DNA of 64,000 bases from assembly GCA_947492235.1 (NCBI GenBank), contig CANLLZ010000002.1, forward strand, positions 310,001 to 374,000. Reading direction: 5' to 3'. The notes beneath the pieces were generated by a model that worked only from the letters and a program-made list of their open reading frames with translations, was not told the DNA's origin and did no database searches. The position numbers were made by a program, and so were the translations under genes. This stretch comes from an uncultured Altererythrobacter sp. (GTDB taxonomy: Bacteria > Pseudomonadota > Alphaproteobacteria > Sphingomonadales > Sphingomonadaceae). Of the stretch, positions 43,373-52,593 are shown piece after piece; position 1 is the first letter of the stretch; each line of letters begins with the position of its first letter.

Positions 43373-46006
43373 TCAACGCACACGCGAGGGGGCCACCAGA
43401 ACCGCATTAGCGAGCAACAGGTCCAGCCCGTCGAGATAGGCGCGCGTGGCGGGATCGTGGGCGAAGCCGATGCTCAGCCCTCCGCCCGTGGGCTGCGCGA
43501 TCATATAGGGTTTGAAGGCCAGCTGGCGGCGGTTTTCGTCCCACACATGGCCGCTCGCGATCAGCGCGTCGGCTGCGGCAAAGCGCATGACATTGATGCC
43601 TTTGGACCGGTCCAGCGGGGTGAAGATCTGCGAGCCGCTGGCCAGCACCACCGCGCCATTATCGTACCCAGCCGAGAGGAAATGGCTGCGATCCGCCACC
43701 GTATTGAGCAGCGCGCCGGGCAGCGTGTCGGGCAAGGCCTTCTCGTTCCGGATCGCTTCGCGGTATTGCGCATCGCTGGTGATTTCCTCCGCCTCAGCAA
43801 GCCCGCTCTGCTTCTCCGTTTCCTCGTCCGCGCCTGACACTTCGCGGCCCAGAGCGGCTTCACGCTGCACCGACAGCAGCGGCGCATCGCCGCCGGCAAA
43901 GGCACCGACGCTGTTGCCGATGGCCACCAGCACGCCGCCCCGCGCGACAAACTCACGGATGGTCCTCATCCCGCCAGCACCCATGACCGAAGCCGGACTG
44001 CCATCGGGGACCAGCAGAACATCATATCCGGCCAGAGAGGCACGGGCGAAACGGTGGGTGCGGATCGGCACCACGGGCAGGCCCAGCCGCTGCTCCAGCA
44101 CATAGCGCGATGCGCCTGCACTCAGCTGCGAGATGCCTTCGTCCCACGCAATCGCCACTCTGGGCAGAGTCAGCCGGACAAAGGACTCGCTGCCCAGATT
44201 CGGCCCATCCTCGACCCAGCTGGAATCCAGCGCCACGGTATGCGCCCCAATTGCGCGCGACAATTGGCTCAGGCGCGCGAGGGCCTCGGCATCATTGGCA
44301 CCGGCGGGAAACAGCACCGTTCCGCGCGGAAAGACCCGCCCGTCCTTGGTAAAGCTCTTGTCCGTGACGCGCGCGTCCAGCCCTTCGCGCAGGGCACGGA
44401 TGACCAGCCGGGCCTGTCCGCTATCGGTCCACGGCACGGCAACGGCAAAGCTGCCGCCGCCCTCTGCCACCGGCTCGATGGGCGCATCGGAGCTTAGCTT
44501 CGCGCCCGTCGCCGCGCCCCCGCACAGCGCCACATCCACGCCCGACATCAGCCCGACCGACCATGCGGTGACATCATACAGCTCGTGCGGCAGACCATCG
44601 TCGCGGCGGCGTTCCTGCTCGGACAGGAAATCGGCCGGAAGCGGGGTATCGCGGTCGAGCAGGCTGCGCACAAGCCGCGCAGCGGGCTGGGCCTGCGGAA
44701 CGGCCAGATAGCCTGCGGGATAAGACCTGCCGCACGCATTTGCGGGGCCGGAGCGCCGCAGCACGGTGATGCCCTGCGCCGTCAGCCTGCGGCCCAGCGC
44801 CTCTGCATTCCAGCGCCGCTGGCCCAGATCGATGACATACTGGCCGCGCCCGGCTGCCCCGCCATTATTGGCCGCGCGGTATCCGGCAAAGCCGTTCAGG
44901 AACCGGGCGGCATTGTCCGCCACAGCCTCGGCGGTGGAGAAGCTGGCTATGAAATGGTTACGCACGCCGTCGCCATAGGTCAGCACGGTGCCATCGCGCC
45001 GCTGGAACACCAGCCCGCGCGCAGAGCCCTGCTCGTAAGTGCTGCCGATTGCCCCGTGATGCGTGTTCCACGTGTCGCCGTAACCGGGGTAGAACAGGTC
45101 ATAGACCTCGCGGGTGAAATAGGGCTCGCCCATCCGGTCGAACCACGCGGCGTTGTTGCGCCCGATCACCTCGTAGGACCGGCGCTGGGCGGCGGTAATG
45201 TTGGGATTGAGCGGGCGCGCGGCAGGGCTGAAGAAATAGCTCTGGTCGCCGCCCATTTCGTGGACATCGACCACCACCACCGGATTCCACGCGCGGATGG
45301 CGGCCACTTTGCCCCGCGTTTCGGGCTGGCTCAATGTGAACCAGTCGCGGTTGAGATCGAACATGTAATGGTTCACGCGCCCGCTGGGCCATGGCTCGTC
45401 ATGCTCCGCCGCCTGACGGTCGGCTGCGGGCTCGATCCCCACGGCGGTGCGGAAATGATTGACGAACCGCGCGCGGCCATCGGGGTTCTGCATCGGGTCG
45501 AGCACCACGATGCTTTCGCGCAGAATCCTCTCCACCCGGCTGTCCCCGCGCGCGGCGAGCAGGTGGTAGGCCATCATCAGCGCGGCATCGGTGGAGGAAA
45601 TCTCGTTGCCATGCACGCCGTAGGTCAGCCACGTCACCGGCAGCGCCTGCCCGTTGGACGCGCGGCCCGCCGCGATCTGTGCCAAATCGGCCTGCACCGC
45701 ATCGAGCCGCGCCATATTCTCGCGTGCGGTGAGGATAACGTAATGCAGCGGGCGGCCTTCCCAGCTGGTCGCATAGCGGACGATTTTCATGCGGTCCGGC
45801 GCGGCCTCTGCCAGCGCCCGCAGATAGGTCAGCGTCTCGGCGGGGGACGTGATGCGCTCGCCCGGCGCATGGCCGATTGTTTCGGTCAATGTGGGAATCG
45901 CGGGGTCGAAATCGGCGTCGAGATAAGACTGCGCCTGCGCCGGCTGCACCAGCCAGAGTGCCGCCGCCAGAAACGCGAATATCCGGCCCATCCAGTCACC
46001 CCGCAT
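43373..46006 (-). CDS. M14 family zinc carboxypeptidase-like exported protein with C-terminal GATase-like domain
   Basis: About 877 residues with an export signal (GRIFAFLAAALWLVQPAQAQ). The peptidase domain (about residues 45-400) shows the zinc motif HGNE (GVHGNEIS), the NPDGR arginine motif and the zinc histidine in VVVDVHEMGG. A second domain near residues 640-800 (YDVLLVPDGSPASVM, FVARGGVLVAIGNSV) resembles a class I glutamine-amidotransferase/DJ-1 fold without an obvious catalytic Cys. ATG at 46006 follows GGGGAAA; ATG at 45991 is equally possible. Probable periplasmic peptidase; substrate unknown. It is downstream of the TonB receptor on the same strand. Confidence 0.85.
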   Translation of the reverse strand: MRGDWMGRIFAFLAAALWLVQPAQAQSYLDADFDPAIPTLTETIGHAPGERITSPAETLTYLRALAEAAPDRMKIVRYATSWEGRPLHYVILTARENMARLDAVQADLAQIAAGRASNGQALPVTWLTYGVHGNEISSTDAALMMAYHLLAARGDSRVERILRESIVVLDPMQNPDGRARFVNHFRTAVGIEPAADRQAAEHDEPWPSGRVNHYMFDLNRDWFTLSQPETRGKVAAIRAWNPVVVVDVHEMGGDQSYFFSPAARPLNPNITAAQRRSYEVIGRNNAAWFDRMGEPYFTREVYDLFYPGYGDTWNTHHGAIGSTYEQGSARGLVFQRRDGTVLTYGDGVRNHFIASFSTAEAVADNAARFLNGFAGYRAANNGGAAGRGQYVIDLGQRRWNAEALGRRLTAQGITVLRRSGPANACGRSYPAGYLAVPQAQPAARLVRSLLDRDTPLPADFLSEQERRRDDGLPHELYDVTAWSVGLMSGVDVALCGGAATGAKLSSDAPIEPVAEGGGSFAVAVPWTDSGQARLVIRALREGLDARVTDKSFTKDGRVFPRGTVLFPAGANDAEALARLSQLSRAIGAHTVALDSSWVEDGPNLGSESFVRLTLPRVAIAWDEGISQLSAGASRYVLEQRLGLPVVPIRTHRFARASLAGYDVLLVPDGSPASVMGAGGMRTIREFVARGGVLVAIGNSVGAFAGGDAPLLSVQREAALGREVSGADEETEKQSGLAEAEEITSDAQYREAIRNEKALPDTLPGALLNTVADRSHFLSAGYDNGAVVLASGSQIFTPLDRSKGINVMRFAAADALIASGHVWDENRRQLAFKPYMIAQPTGGGLSIGFAHDPATRAYLDGLDLLLANAVLVAPSRVR

Positions 46007-46086
46007 ACGAACTTTCCCCATTCTCGAGATCCGGCGATCTCCTGCCTTCACTTAAAGCTCTCGCCTAAAGCCCTAGCCTAAAGCAA

Positions 46087-46120
46087 TGTGGCCGACTGCA
46101 CGCAAATGCAATCGGCCACA
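46087..46120. other. Hairpin after the TonB receptor gene
   Basis: TGTGGCCGA and TCGGCCACA form a 9-base-pair stem around a 16-base loop, 30 bases past the receptor stop. No clear U-run follows on either strand, so it may be a weak terminator or an RNA end. TAAAGC repeats (three within 35 bases) lie beside it at 46053-46084. Confidence 0.45.
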
Positions 46121-46149
46121 CCGGTGCGATCCGAAGGGACGGCGGCGCG

Positions 46150-48687
46150 TTAGAACTTCGCGCCGATCTCCACGCCAATCAGACGGCGTGCCCCGGGGGA
46201 TATGAACGATCCGCCGAACTCGATGGCCGGAATGGCTTCGTTGATATATTTCTCGTTGAAGAGGTTCTCGGCGAAGACGGTCACGCTGAACTGGCCGGTG
46301 TCGATCCCGGCGCGCAGATTGAACACACCGAAAGCATCGCGCTGGGCGACATCATAACGCGCATCGCCGACGAAGCCGGGCAAGGCCAAGGCCGAGATCG
46401 GCAGGAGACCGGAGAACAGCGTGGGCCGCGTCTGATCCTGCACCGTGTGGAACCATGTCGGGCCGGTCACGCGGTAATCGGCCCGCACCAGCAGATCGAT
46501 GGAATTGCTCAGCGGCACGTCCATCTCGCTGCCGAAATTGATCGTGTAATCGGCGGTGTAGGGCGATTTGTTGCCGACCGTATAGGTCCGTGAACTGTTG
46601 GCCTTGATCTCGCTCTCGGTCACATTGAACGCGCCGAACAGACGCCAGCCATCGACGATTTCCGCCGTCATATTCAGCTCTGCGCCGTAGACCTCGACCT
46701 CGTCGATATTGGACACCACGCGCAGCAGGCCAAAGCTGCCGACGAAGAATTCGAAGAACTGCATGTCGTCGATTTCGGTGTAATATCCAGCCAGATCGAA
46801 CGTCAGACGCCCGTCCCACACATTGCCCTTCACACCCACCTCGAACGCGCTCGACACTTCCTTGTCGTAATCGTCGCGGATGGTGACGTTTGCGCCGATG
46901 AACTGGTTGAAATTGGCATCGACAAGCGCCGCAGAACCCTGATTGTTAAAGCCGCCCGATTTGAAGCCGATGCCCCAGTTGGCATAGATGTTCACATCGG
47001 GTGTGGGGCGGTAGCTGAGCGTCACCTTGGGCTGCAGCTGCTTGTAGGTCGCGTCCTTGTCGGTCAGCGGGCCGAAGGCTTGCCCCGGATTGATCGGGCC
47101 GCCGGTGAAGGGATCGATCGCGCCGGTCGGGACCAGCGAGGATGTGGTCCGGTCTTCGATATCGTAGCGGAGCGCCAGTCCGGCCGAGAACTTCTCGCTC
47201 GGCTGATATTCCAGCGAAGCAAACGCGGCGTAGACATTGGTATCGAATCCGTCGGCCAGCAGGAGCGATGTGGGGTTGGAACTGCCCGGCGCGTTGAACA
47301 GCTCGCGGCTCACGCCTGCACCGGTATCCGCGCCCAGGCTCACGCCCACTTCGCGGTCGATATTGAGATAATACGCGCCGACCTGCCAGCTGAGAGGGCC
47401 GCCCGTATCCGACGCCAGCCGGATTTCCGCGCTGATGTCTTTCTGGTCGCGCGTTTGCAGCTGGGTCCCGTCGCAGGTCGTCGGGCTGTACGCGCCGAAG
47501 GTCGAGCCATTGGCCGGCGCGAAGATAAACGGCACCGGGATCTGTCCGATAAAGCCGGGCTGGTTGATCGGGAAACCGGTAAGGTTCGCGGTCGAGGCGA
47601 AACAGGAATTGACCGCCGCTGCGCCTGCCGGATCGACGGCGCTGATATAGCGCGCGAAATCAGCCGAGGTGCCGTCTGCCGTCAGCTCCTGCGAAATGTC
47701 GGAATAGAGCGCCCATGCGGTGAGGATGGCCGAATCGAATTGATGCTCGATCTTGGCCGAGACATCGAAGCTGTCCTGGCTGTTGGTCGGGCGAATATTG
47801 CCCTGATAGCCGAACTCGCGGGTGTTGATGTCCTCGTAAAAGGCCGGGTTCACGCCTGCGAAATTGGGCAGATGGAACGAGGCGTTGAAGTTGATCGACG
47901 CGCCGCGCAGCTGCGAATAGCGGGCCTTCACGTCCAGCTCGGTAGCGGGCGAGAGGTCCGCCACCACCCGGCCATCGACAGTCCACACTTCCTGATCGTC
48001 CACCACCTTGTCGTTCAGGAAGGTGTTGGTGAAGAAACCGTCCGTCGTGCGGTAATAACCGGACAGGACGAAACCCAGATTCTCGGCAATCGGCCCGGCA
48101 ATATGCGCGGTGCCTTCGATGGTCTTCTCATTGGCGTAAGAGAGGTTGGCCGCGCCCTCGAAGAAGCTGCCGGGCTTGAGCGTTTGCAGCACGACAGCCC
48201 CCGCCGCGGCGTTGCGGCCATACAGCGCGCCTTGCGGGCCTTTCAGGATTTCCGCCTGCCGCAGCGTGCCCTGCACCTGATTGAGCTGCGCGGTGTTGGT
48301 TTTCAGAATGCCGTCGACCACCAGAGCGATGGAGCTTTCCGCGTCGCGCGCACCGTTGATGCCGCGAATATTGACCTGCGTGTCGCCAGCCTCTGCTGTC
48401 CCGGTGACAATGGTCACGCCGGGGGTGAGCTGGGCAAAGTCAGACGCATTGTCCGCGCCCGTCTTCTCCAGCGCATCCGCTGTCAGCACGGTAACCGAGG
48501 CGGGCGTATCCTGCAGCGTTTCCGACTGGCGGCGGGCGGTAACGATAATGACGCCATCATCGGCCCCGGCATCGGCCCCGGCATCCGCTTGCGCACCGGC
48601 ACCGGTGGCTTCCTGCGCGGCGGCGGGGGCGGAGACGAGCGCTCCAACTGCGATTGAGGCGAGAAGGAAAGGCTTCGAAATCCGCAT
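46150..48687 (-). CDS. TonB-dependent outer-membrane receptor
   Basis: An 845-residue receptor. Signal peptide MRISKPFLLASIAVGALVSA..., then a short Ala/Gly/Asp repeat, the TonB-box-like region VIIVTARRQ, a plug domain (about residues 50-160, with QVNIRGING and LKGPQGALYGRNAAAGAV) and a 22-strand barrel ending in the typical aromatic-poor EIGAKF. ATG at 48687 chosen from the signal peptide. It is divergent from the GntR regulator and shares its operator region, so it probably imports the substrate handled by the neighbouring operon rather than iron, though a siderophore role is not excluded. Confidence 0.9.
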   Translation of the reverse strand: MRISKPFLLASIAVGALVSAPAAAQEATGAGAQADAGADAGADDGVIIVTARRQSETLQDTPASVTVLTADALEKTGADNASDFAQLTPGVTIVTGTAEAGDTQVNIRGINGARDAESSIALVVDGILKTNTAQLNQVQGTLRQAEILKGPQGALYGRNAAAGAVVLQTLKPGSFFEGAANLSYANEKTIEGTAHIAGPIAENLGFVLSGYYRTTDGFFTNTFLNDKVVDDQEVWTVDGRVVADLSPATELDVKARYSQLRGASINFNASFHLPNFAGVNPAFYEDINTREFGYQGNIRPTNSQDSFDVSAKIEHQFDSAILTAWALYSDISQELTADGTSADFARYISAVDPAGAAAVNSCFASTANLTGFPINQPGFIGQIPVPFIFAPANGSTFGAYSPTTCDGTQLQTRDQKDISAEIRLASDTGGPLSWQVGAYYLNIDREVGVSLGADTGAGVSRELFNAPGSSNPTSLLLADGFDTNVYAAFASLEYQPSEKFSAGLALRYDIEDRTTSSLVPTGAIDPFTGGPINPGQAFGPLTDKDATYKQLQPKVTLSYRPTPDVNIYANWGIGFKSGGFNNQGSAALVDANFNQFIGANVTIRDDYDKEVSSAFEVGVKGNVWDGRLTFDLAGYYTEIDDMQFFEFFVGSFGLLRVVSNIDEVEVYGAELNMTAEIVDGWRLFGAFNVTESEIKANSSRTYTVGNKSPYTADYTINFGSEMDVPLSNSIDLLVRADYRVTGPTWFHTVQDQTRPTLFSGLLPISALALPGFVGDARYDVAQRDAFGVFNLRAGIDTGQFSVTVFAENLFNEKYINEAIPAIEFGGSFISPGARRLIGVEIGAKF

Positions 48688-48792
48688 TGACTGCTCCCGT
48701 TGCTGTCCGGCCCTCGGTCCGGGCCACCCGCTGCGATAAATTCCTGCGGCGATGCGCCGCTCGCAAACCGGGCTTGATGAATGCGGCATGTA

Positions 48793-48802
48793 TTGTATAC
48801 AA
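48793..48802. promoter_or_regulatory. Palindromic GntR-type operator, site 1
   Basis: TTGTATACAA, a perfect 10-base palindrome in the 197-base space between the TonB receptor and the GntR gene. The core TGTATACA recurs at 49575-49582. GntR/FCD regulators bind short GT-N-AC palindromes of this kind, so autoregulation and control of the receptor are likely. Confidence 0.65.
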
Positions 48803-48884
48803 AATGCACAGGTCAAGTTTTTTAGGGCCTGCGCCCATTCGGGCCAGAGAAAGCCGTCATCAGGGGGCCTTAGGGAGAGCAGCC

Positions 48885-49565
48885 GTGTCGAAAGCATCGG
48901 ACAGAGCCTATTCGGTCATCAGAGACCTGATTCTCTCCGGCGAGCTGGCGGCGGGCGCTCCCCTGCGCGAGGAAGCGCTGGCAGAGAAATGCGGCGTATC
49001 CCGCACACCGATCCGCGAGGCCCTGAACCGTCTCGAAGCGGAATTGCTGATCCAGCGGACCGAATCGCAGCGCAGCTTCGTAGCCGAATGGTCGCTCGAT
49101 GAAGTGGCCGACGCTTTCGAACTGCGTGCGGTCATCGAAGGCATTGCAGCGCGCCGGGCGGCAGAGCGGATGACGCCCGAAATCCTGCAGAAAATGCGCC
49201 GCTGCGACACAGCGATCAGCGAGGCTGTGGCCCGCGACACAGCCGATGTAGACGCCTATCTCGATGCCAATCGCGAGTTTCACGCGCTGATTGTCGAGGC
49301 CGCCGCGTCCCCCCGTCTGGCTGGCATTCTGGCAACTCTGGTCGAGCAGCCGATCGTCTGGCGTACCGCGCATCATTATGGGGCCGAGGAATTGCGCCGG
49401 TCCCACCGCGAGCACGGCGAATTGCTCGCGGCCTTTGCCCGGCGGGACGGATTGTGGGCGCAGGATATCATGGGCGCGCATATTCGCCGCGCGTTCCACG
49501 CCTATGCCGATGCGCATGGCGGCCTTTCCGCGATCGATACCGCTCCGGCCCGGAGAAGCTCGTAA
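48885..49565 (+). CDS. GntR family regulator, FCD-type
   Basis: A 226-residue regulator: winged helix-turn-helix in residues 1-70 (REEALAEKCGVSRTPIREAL) and an all-helical FCD ligand domain (about 80-215) with metal-type histidines (NREFHALIVE, SHREHGELL). GTG start at 48885 with AGGGAGA six bases upstream. Its stop overlaps the next gene (TAATG). FCD regulators respond to small carboxylic acids, consistent with an adjacent catabolic operon. Confidence 0.9.
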   Translation: MSKASDRAYSVIRDLILSGELAAGAPLREEALAEKCGVSRTPIREALNRLEAELLIQRTESQRSFVAEWSLDEVADAFELRAVIEGIAARRAAERMTPEILQKMRRCDTAISEAVARDTADVDAYLDANREFHALIVEAAASPRLAGILATLVEQPIVWRTAHHYGAEELRRSHREHGELLAAFARRDGLWAQDIMGAHIRRAFHAYADAHGGLSAIDTAPARRSS

Positions 49566-50539
49566 TGTCTGGAATGTATACAGTTGATGGTGTCAACTCC
49601 GTGAGCATAGGCGCCGTCGAGATGCTGGAAGTCAGCCCGCGCGACGGGTTGCAGAACGAGAAGCAGGCCATTTCTACCGCCGACAAGCTGGCTCTGATCG
49701 GCCACGCCATCGCCGCCGGATCGCGGCGGATCGAGGTGACCAGCTTCGTCAATCCGCGCGCCGTGCCGCAAATGGCCGATGCCGAGGATGTGTGCGCGGG
49801 GCTGCCGGACCGGAAAGATGTGACCTTTATCGGCCTCGTCATGAACCAGCGCGGAGCAGAGCGCGCGCTGGCCACCGGGCGGATCGACCAGTTGGGCGCA
49901 GTGTCCGTTGCGACCGATACCTTTGCAATGCGCAATCAGGGCCAGACCAGCGACGGGTCGGTCGAGGCTGCGAAGGAGATCATTGCCCTCGCCCGCCAGT
50001 CGGGCAAAACCGCGCAAGCCACCATCGCCGCCAGTTTCGGTTGCCCATTCGAGGGCGAAGTGGCCGGCGACCGCGTGATCGCCATGGCCACCGCCATCGC
50101 CGAAGCCGGGCCTGTCGAGATCGCGCTGGCCGACACGATCGGCGTGGGCAATCCCGCCCATGTCGCGCGCTTGGTCGAGCGGTTGCGCACAGAATTGCCG
50201 AACCTGCCGGTGCGGGTCCACTTCCACAACACGCGCGGCACCGGCCTCGCCAATGTCTGGGCGGCGGTGCAGGCAGGCGCGCGCACGGTCGATGCTTCAT
50301 TGGGCGGCTTGGGCGGTTGCCCCTTTGCGCCGGGCGCAGCGGGCAATGTGGCGACCGAAGATGTGGCTTACATGCTGGAGCGGGCCGGAATTGCCACCGG
50401 GCTCGATCAGCCGAAACTTCACGCGGCCAATCGCTGGCTGGGGGAAATCATGGACAGACCGCTGTCCGCCATGGCGGCGAAGGCTGGCCCCTTCCCCGCT
50501 CAACAATCCGAACAAACACACGAAAAGGAAGCTGTTTGA
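49565..50539 (+). CDS. HMG-CoA lyase family protein
   Basis: About 324 residues, a DRE-TIM metallolyase of the hydroxymethylglutaryl-CoA lyase type. Metal/substrate motif SPRDGLQNE near the N-terminus, HFHNTRG metal histidines, and the catalytic-cysteine loop GGLGGCPFAPGAAGN near the C-terminus. It would cleave a 3-hydroxyacyl-CoA to acetyl-CoA or pyruvate plus a ketone/acid. ATG at 49565 overlaps the regulator stop; GTG at 49601 is an alternative that would leave the TGTATACA palindrome upstream of the coding region. The stop overlaps hyuA (TGATG). Confidence 0.88.
   Translation: MSGMYTVDGVNSVSIGAVEMLEVSPRDGLQNEKQAISTADKLALIGHAIAAGSRRIEVTSFVNPRAVPQMADAEDVCAGLPDRKDVTFIGLVMNQRGAERALATGRIDQLGAVSVATDTFAMRNQGQTSDGSVEAAKEIIALARQSGKTAQATIAASFGCPFEGEVAGDRVIAMATAIAEAGPVEIALADTIGVGNPAHVARLVERLRTELPNLPVRVHFHNTRGTGLANVWAAVQAGARTVDASLGGLGGCPFAPGAAGNVATEDVAYMLERAGIATGLDQPKLHAANRWLGEIMDRPLSAMAAKAGPFPAQQSEQTHEKEAV
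49575..49582. promoter_or_regulatory. Palindromic GntR-type operator, site 2
   Basis: TGTATACA, the same core as site 1, at the start of the catabolic operon just after the regulator gene. If the lyase starts at 49601 rather than 49565 it is a conventional operator. Confidence 0.5.
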
Positions 50540-52593
50540 TGCGTTATCGCTTGGGCGTCGATGTTGGCGGGACTTTCACCGACCTGCTGCTGTTCGACAA
50601 TGAAACCGGCGGGTTCTGGCGGCACAAAACCCCCAGCACCCCGCATGACAGCTCCGAAGGTATCCTGACCGGCGTGGCTGAGATCACTGGCACCGCCGGG
50701 ATCGACGCGAGCGAGATCGGGTACTTTCTTCACGGCACGACCGTGGCGACCAATGCCGTGCTGGAAGGCAAGGGCGCGCGCGTGGGGCTGATCACGACCG
50801 AAGGCTATCGCCACATCCTGCAGATCGCGCGCAGTTTCGTGCCCGGCGGCCTTGCCGCTTGGATCATCTGGCCCAAGCCGCAGCCGCTTGCCGCGCTGGA
50901 AGATACGCTCGAAGTTGGCGGCCGCATGGACGCCGATGGCAAGGAAGTACGTGCCCTAGACGAAGACGGCGTGCGTGCAGCAATCGCTGCGCTGAAGGTC
51001 AAAGGCGTCGAGGCGCTGACCGTCAGCCTGATGAACGCCTATGTGAATGGTGAACACGAGAAGCGCATCGGCGCAATCGCCGAGGAACTGATGCCCGACA
51101 TCCCCGTCTCGCTCAGCCATGAAGTGCTGCCCGAGATGCAGGAATACGAGCGCACGCTTTCCACCGTGGCCAACGCCGCGGTGCGCCCCGTTGTAGGCAA
51201 ATATGTTTCGAAACTACGCACCGGCCTCGCCGATGCGGGGATGCAGGGCAATCTGTCGCTGCTGCGTTCCGATGGCGGACTGATGAGCGCGGAGAAGGCC
51301 GAAGAGCATCCCGTGAACATCCTCATGTCCGGCCCCGCCGGCGGCGTTACTGGTGCCCTTTGGGTCGCAAAGAATGCCGGTTTCGACAACATCCTGACAC
51401 TGGACGTCGGCGGCACCTCTACAGACGTGGCTCTGATCGAAAATCTGGAGCCGCGCCGCGAACGCACGACCGAAGTCGGGCATCTGTCTGTTCGCGCCTC
51501 GGCGCTTGATGTGAAGACCGTAGGCGCAGGCGGCGGCTCGATCGCTTACGTCCCCGAACTCACCGGCGCGCTGCGGGTCGGCCCACAATCGGCGGGCGCG
51601 GTCCCCGGCCCTGTCGCCTATGGCAAGGGCGGCGAGGAACCGACCGTGACCGACGCCAATGTCGTGCTGGGCTATCTACCCGAAGACCTGCTGGGCGGAT
51701 CGTTTAAGCTGGACCGGGCGGGCGCAGAGAAATCCGTCCAGAAAATCGCCGACGCGCTGGGCATTGGCCTGATGGAGGCCGCGCGCGGGATCATCGACAT
51801 CGTCAACGAGAACATGTTTGGCGCACTGCGGATGATCTCGGTTCAGCAGGGCTACGACCCGCGCCATTTCGCGCTGATGGGCTTTGGCGGGGCAGGTCCG
51901 CTGCATGTCAATGCGGTCGCCCGTCTGATGGACAGCTGGCCGGCGATCTCGCCCGTATCCCCCGGCGTGCTGTGCGCTCTGGGCGATGCGACCACCCGCA
52001 TGCGGACCGAAACCGCGCGCAGTTTCAGCCGCCTCGCCAGCGATACCAAGGTCGAGGAGCTGATCGCGGTGCTCGACGAAATGTCGGCCCAAACCCGCTC
52101 CGAATTGCTCGGCGACGGCGTGCCCGAAGGCGAGATCACCAGCCAATTCGAAGTCGATATCCGCTATGCCGGGCAAGCTTTCGAAGTGCCGCTGACGATC
52201 GACCCAGAGACGCTGCGGTCAGGCGGCATCGAGGCGATCCTCCAGCGCTTCGACGAGGAGCACAACCGCCTCTTCACGTTCAACATGGATACTCCGCACG
52301 AAATCGTGAATCTGCGCGCGGTGGCGCTGGGCGAGGCCCCGCAATTGCCTGCCGCCGAGCTGGAGAAAGGCGACGGCAATCCCGCCCACGCCAAGATCCG
52401 CGACCACACGCTGTGGATGGACGGCAAGGAACAGCAGGGCGCAATCTATGACCGCGCCAAGCTAAAACAGGGCGACACCATCCCCGGCCCCGCCATCATC
52501 ACCGAAATGGATTCCACCACACTCGTTGAAACCGGATGCGTCGCCACCATCGATGCGGTCGGCAACATCCTCATCAATCCGGAGAGCAAATAA
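50539..52593 (+). CDS. hyuA: Hydantoinase/oxoprolinase family protein, subunit A
   Basis: A 684-residue ATP-dependent amidohydrolase subunit. N-terminal actin-like ATPase motif RLGVDVGGTFTDLLLFD and FLHGTTVATNAVLE; central hydantoinase A domain with ILTLDVGGTSTDVALIE and MGFGGAGPLHVNAVA. With HyuB it opens five-membered lactams, hydantoins or imides at the cost of ATP, or carboxylates ketones in related enzymes. Start and stop overlap its neighbours (TGATG, TAATG). Confidence 0.9.
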   Translation: MRYRLGVDVGGTFTDLLLFDNETGGFWRHKTPSTPHDSSEGILTGVAEITGTAGIDASEIGYFLHGTTVATNAVLEGKGARVGLITTEGYRHILQIARSFVPGGLAAWIIWPKPQPLAALEDTLEVGGRMDADGKEVRALDEDGVRAAIAALKVKGVEALTVSLMNAYVNGEHEKRIGAIAEELMPDIPVSLSHEVLPEMQEYERTLSTVANAAVRPVVGKYVSKLRTGLADAGMQGNLSLLRSDGGLMSAEKAEEHPVNILMSGPAGGVTGALWVAKNAGFDNILTLDVGGTSTDVALIENLEPRRERTTEVGHLSVRASALDVKTVGAGGGSIAYVPELTGALRVGPQSAGAVPGPVAYGKGGEEPTVTDANVVLGYLPEDLLGGSFKLDRAGAEKSVQKIADALGIGLMEAARGIIDIVNENMFGALRMISVQQGYDPRHFALMGFGGAGPLHVNAVARLMDSWPAISPVSPGVLCALGDATTRMRTETARSFSRLASDTKVEELIAVLDEMSAQTRSELLGDGVPEGEITSQFEVDIRYAGQAFEVPLTIDPETLRSGGIEAILQRFDEEHNRLFTFNMDTPHEIVNLRAVALGEAPQLPAAELEKGDGNPAHAKIRDHTLWMDGKEQQGAIYDRAKLKQGDTIPGPAIITEMDSTTLVETGCVATIDAVGNILINPESK

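Noticed and set aside
44585-46081. A 498-codon plus-strand open frame opposite the M14 peptidase
   Set aside because: Antisense shadow without motifs or ribosome site.
48811-48829. A GGTCAAGTTTTTTAGGGC stretch resembling the PpsR site at 19412
   Set aside because: The defining outer triplets TGT and ACA are both changed, and the setting is a GntR-controlled locus.
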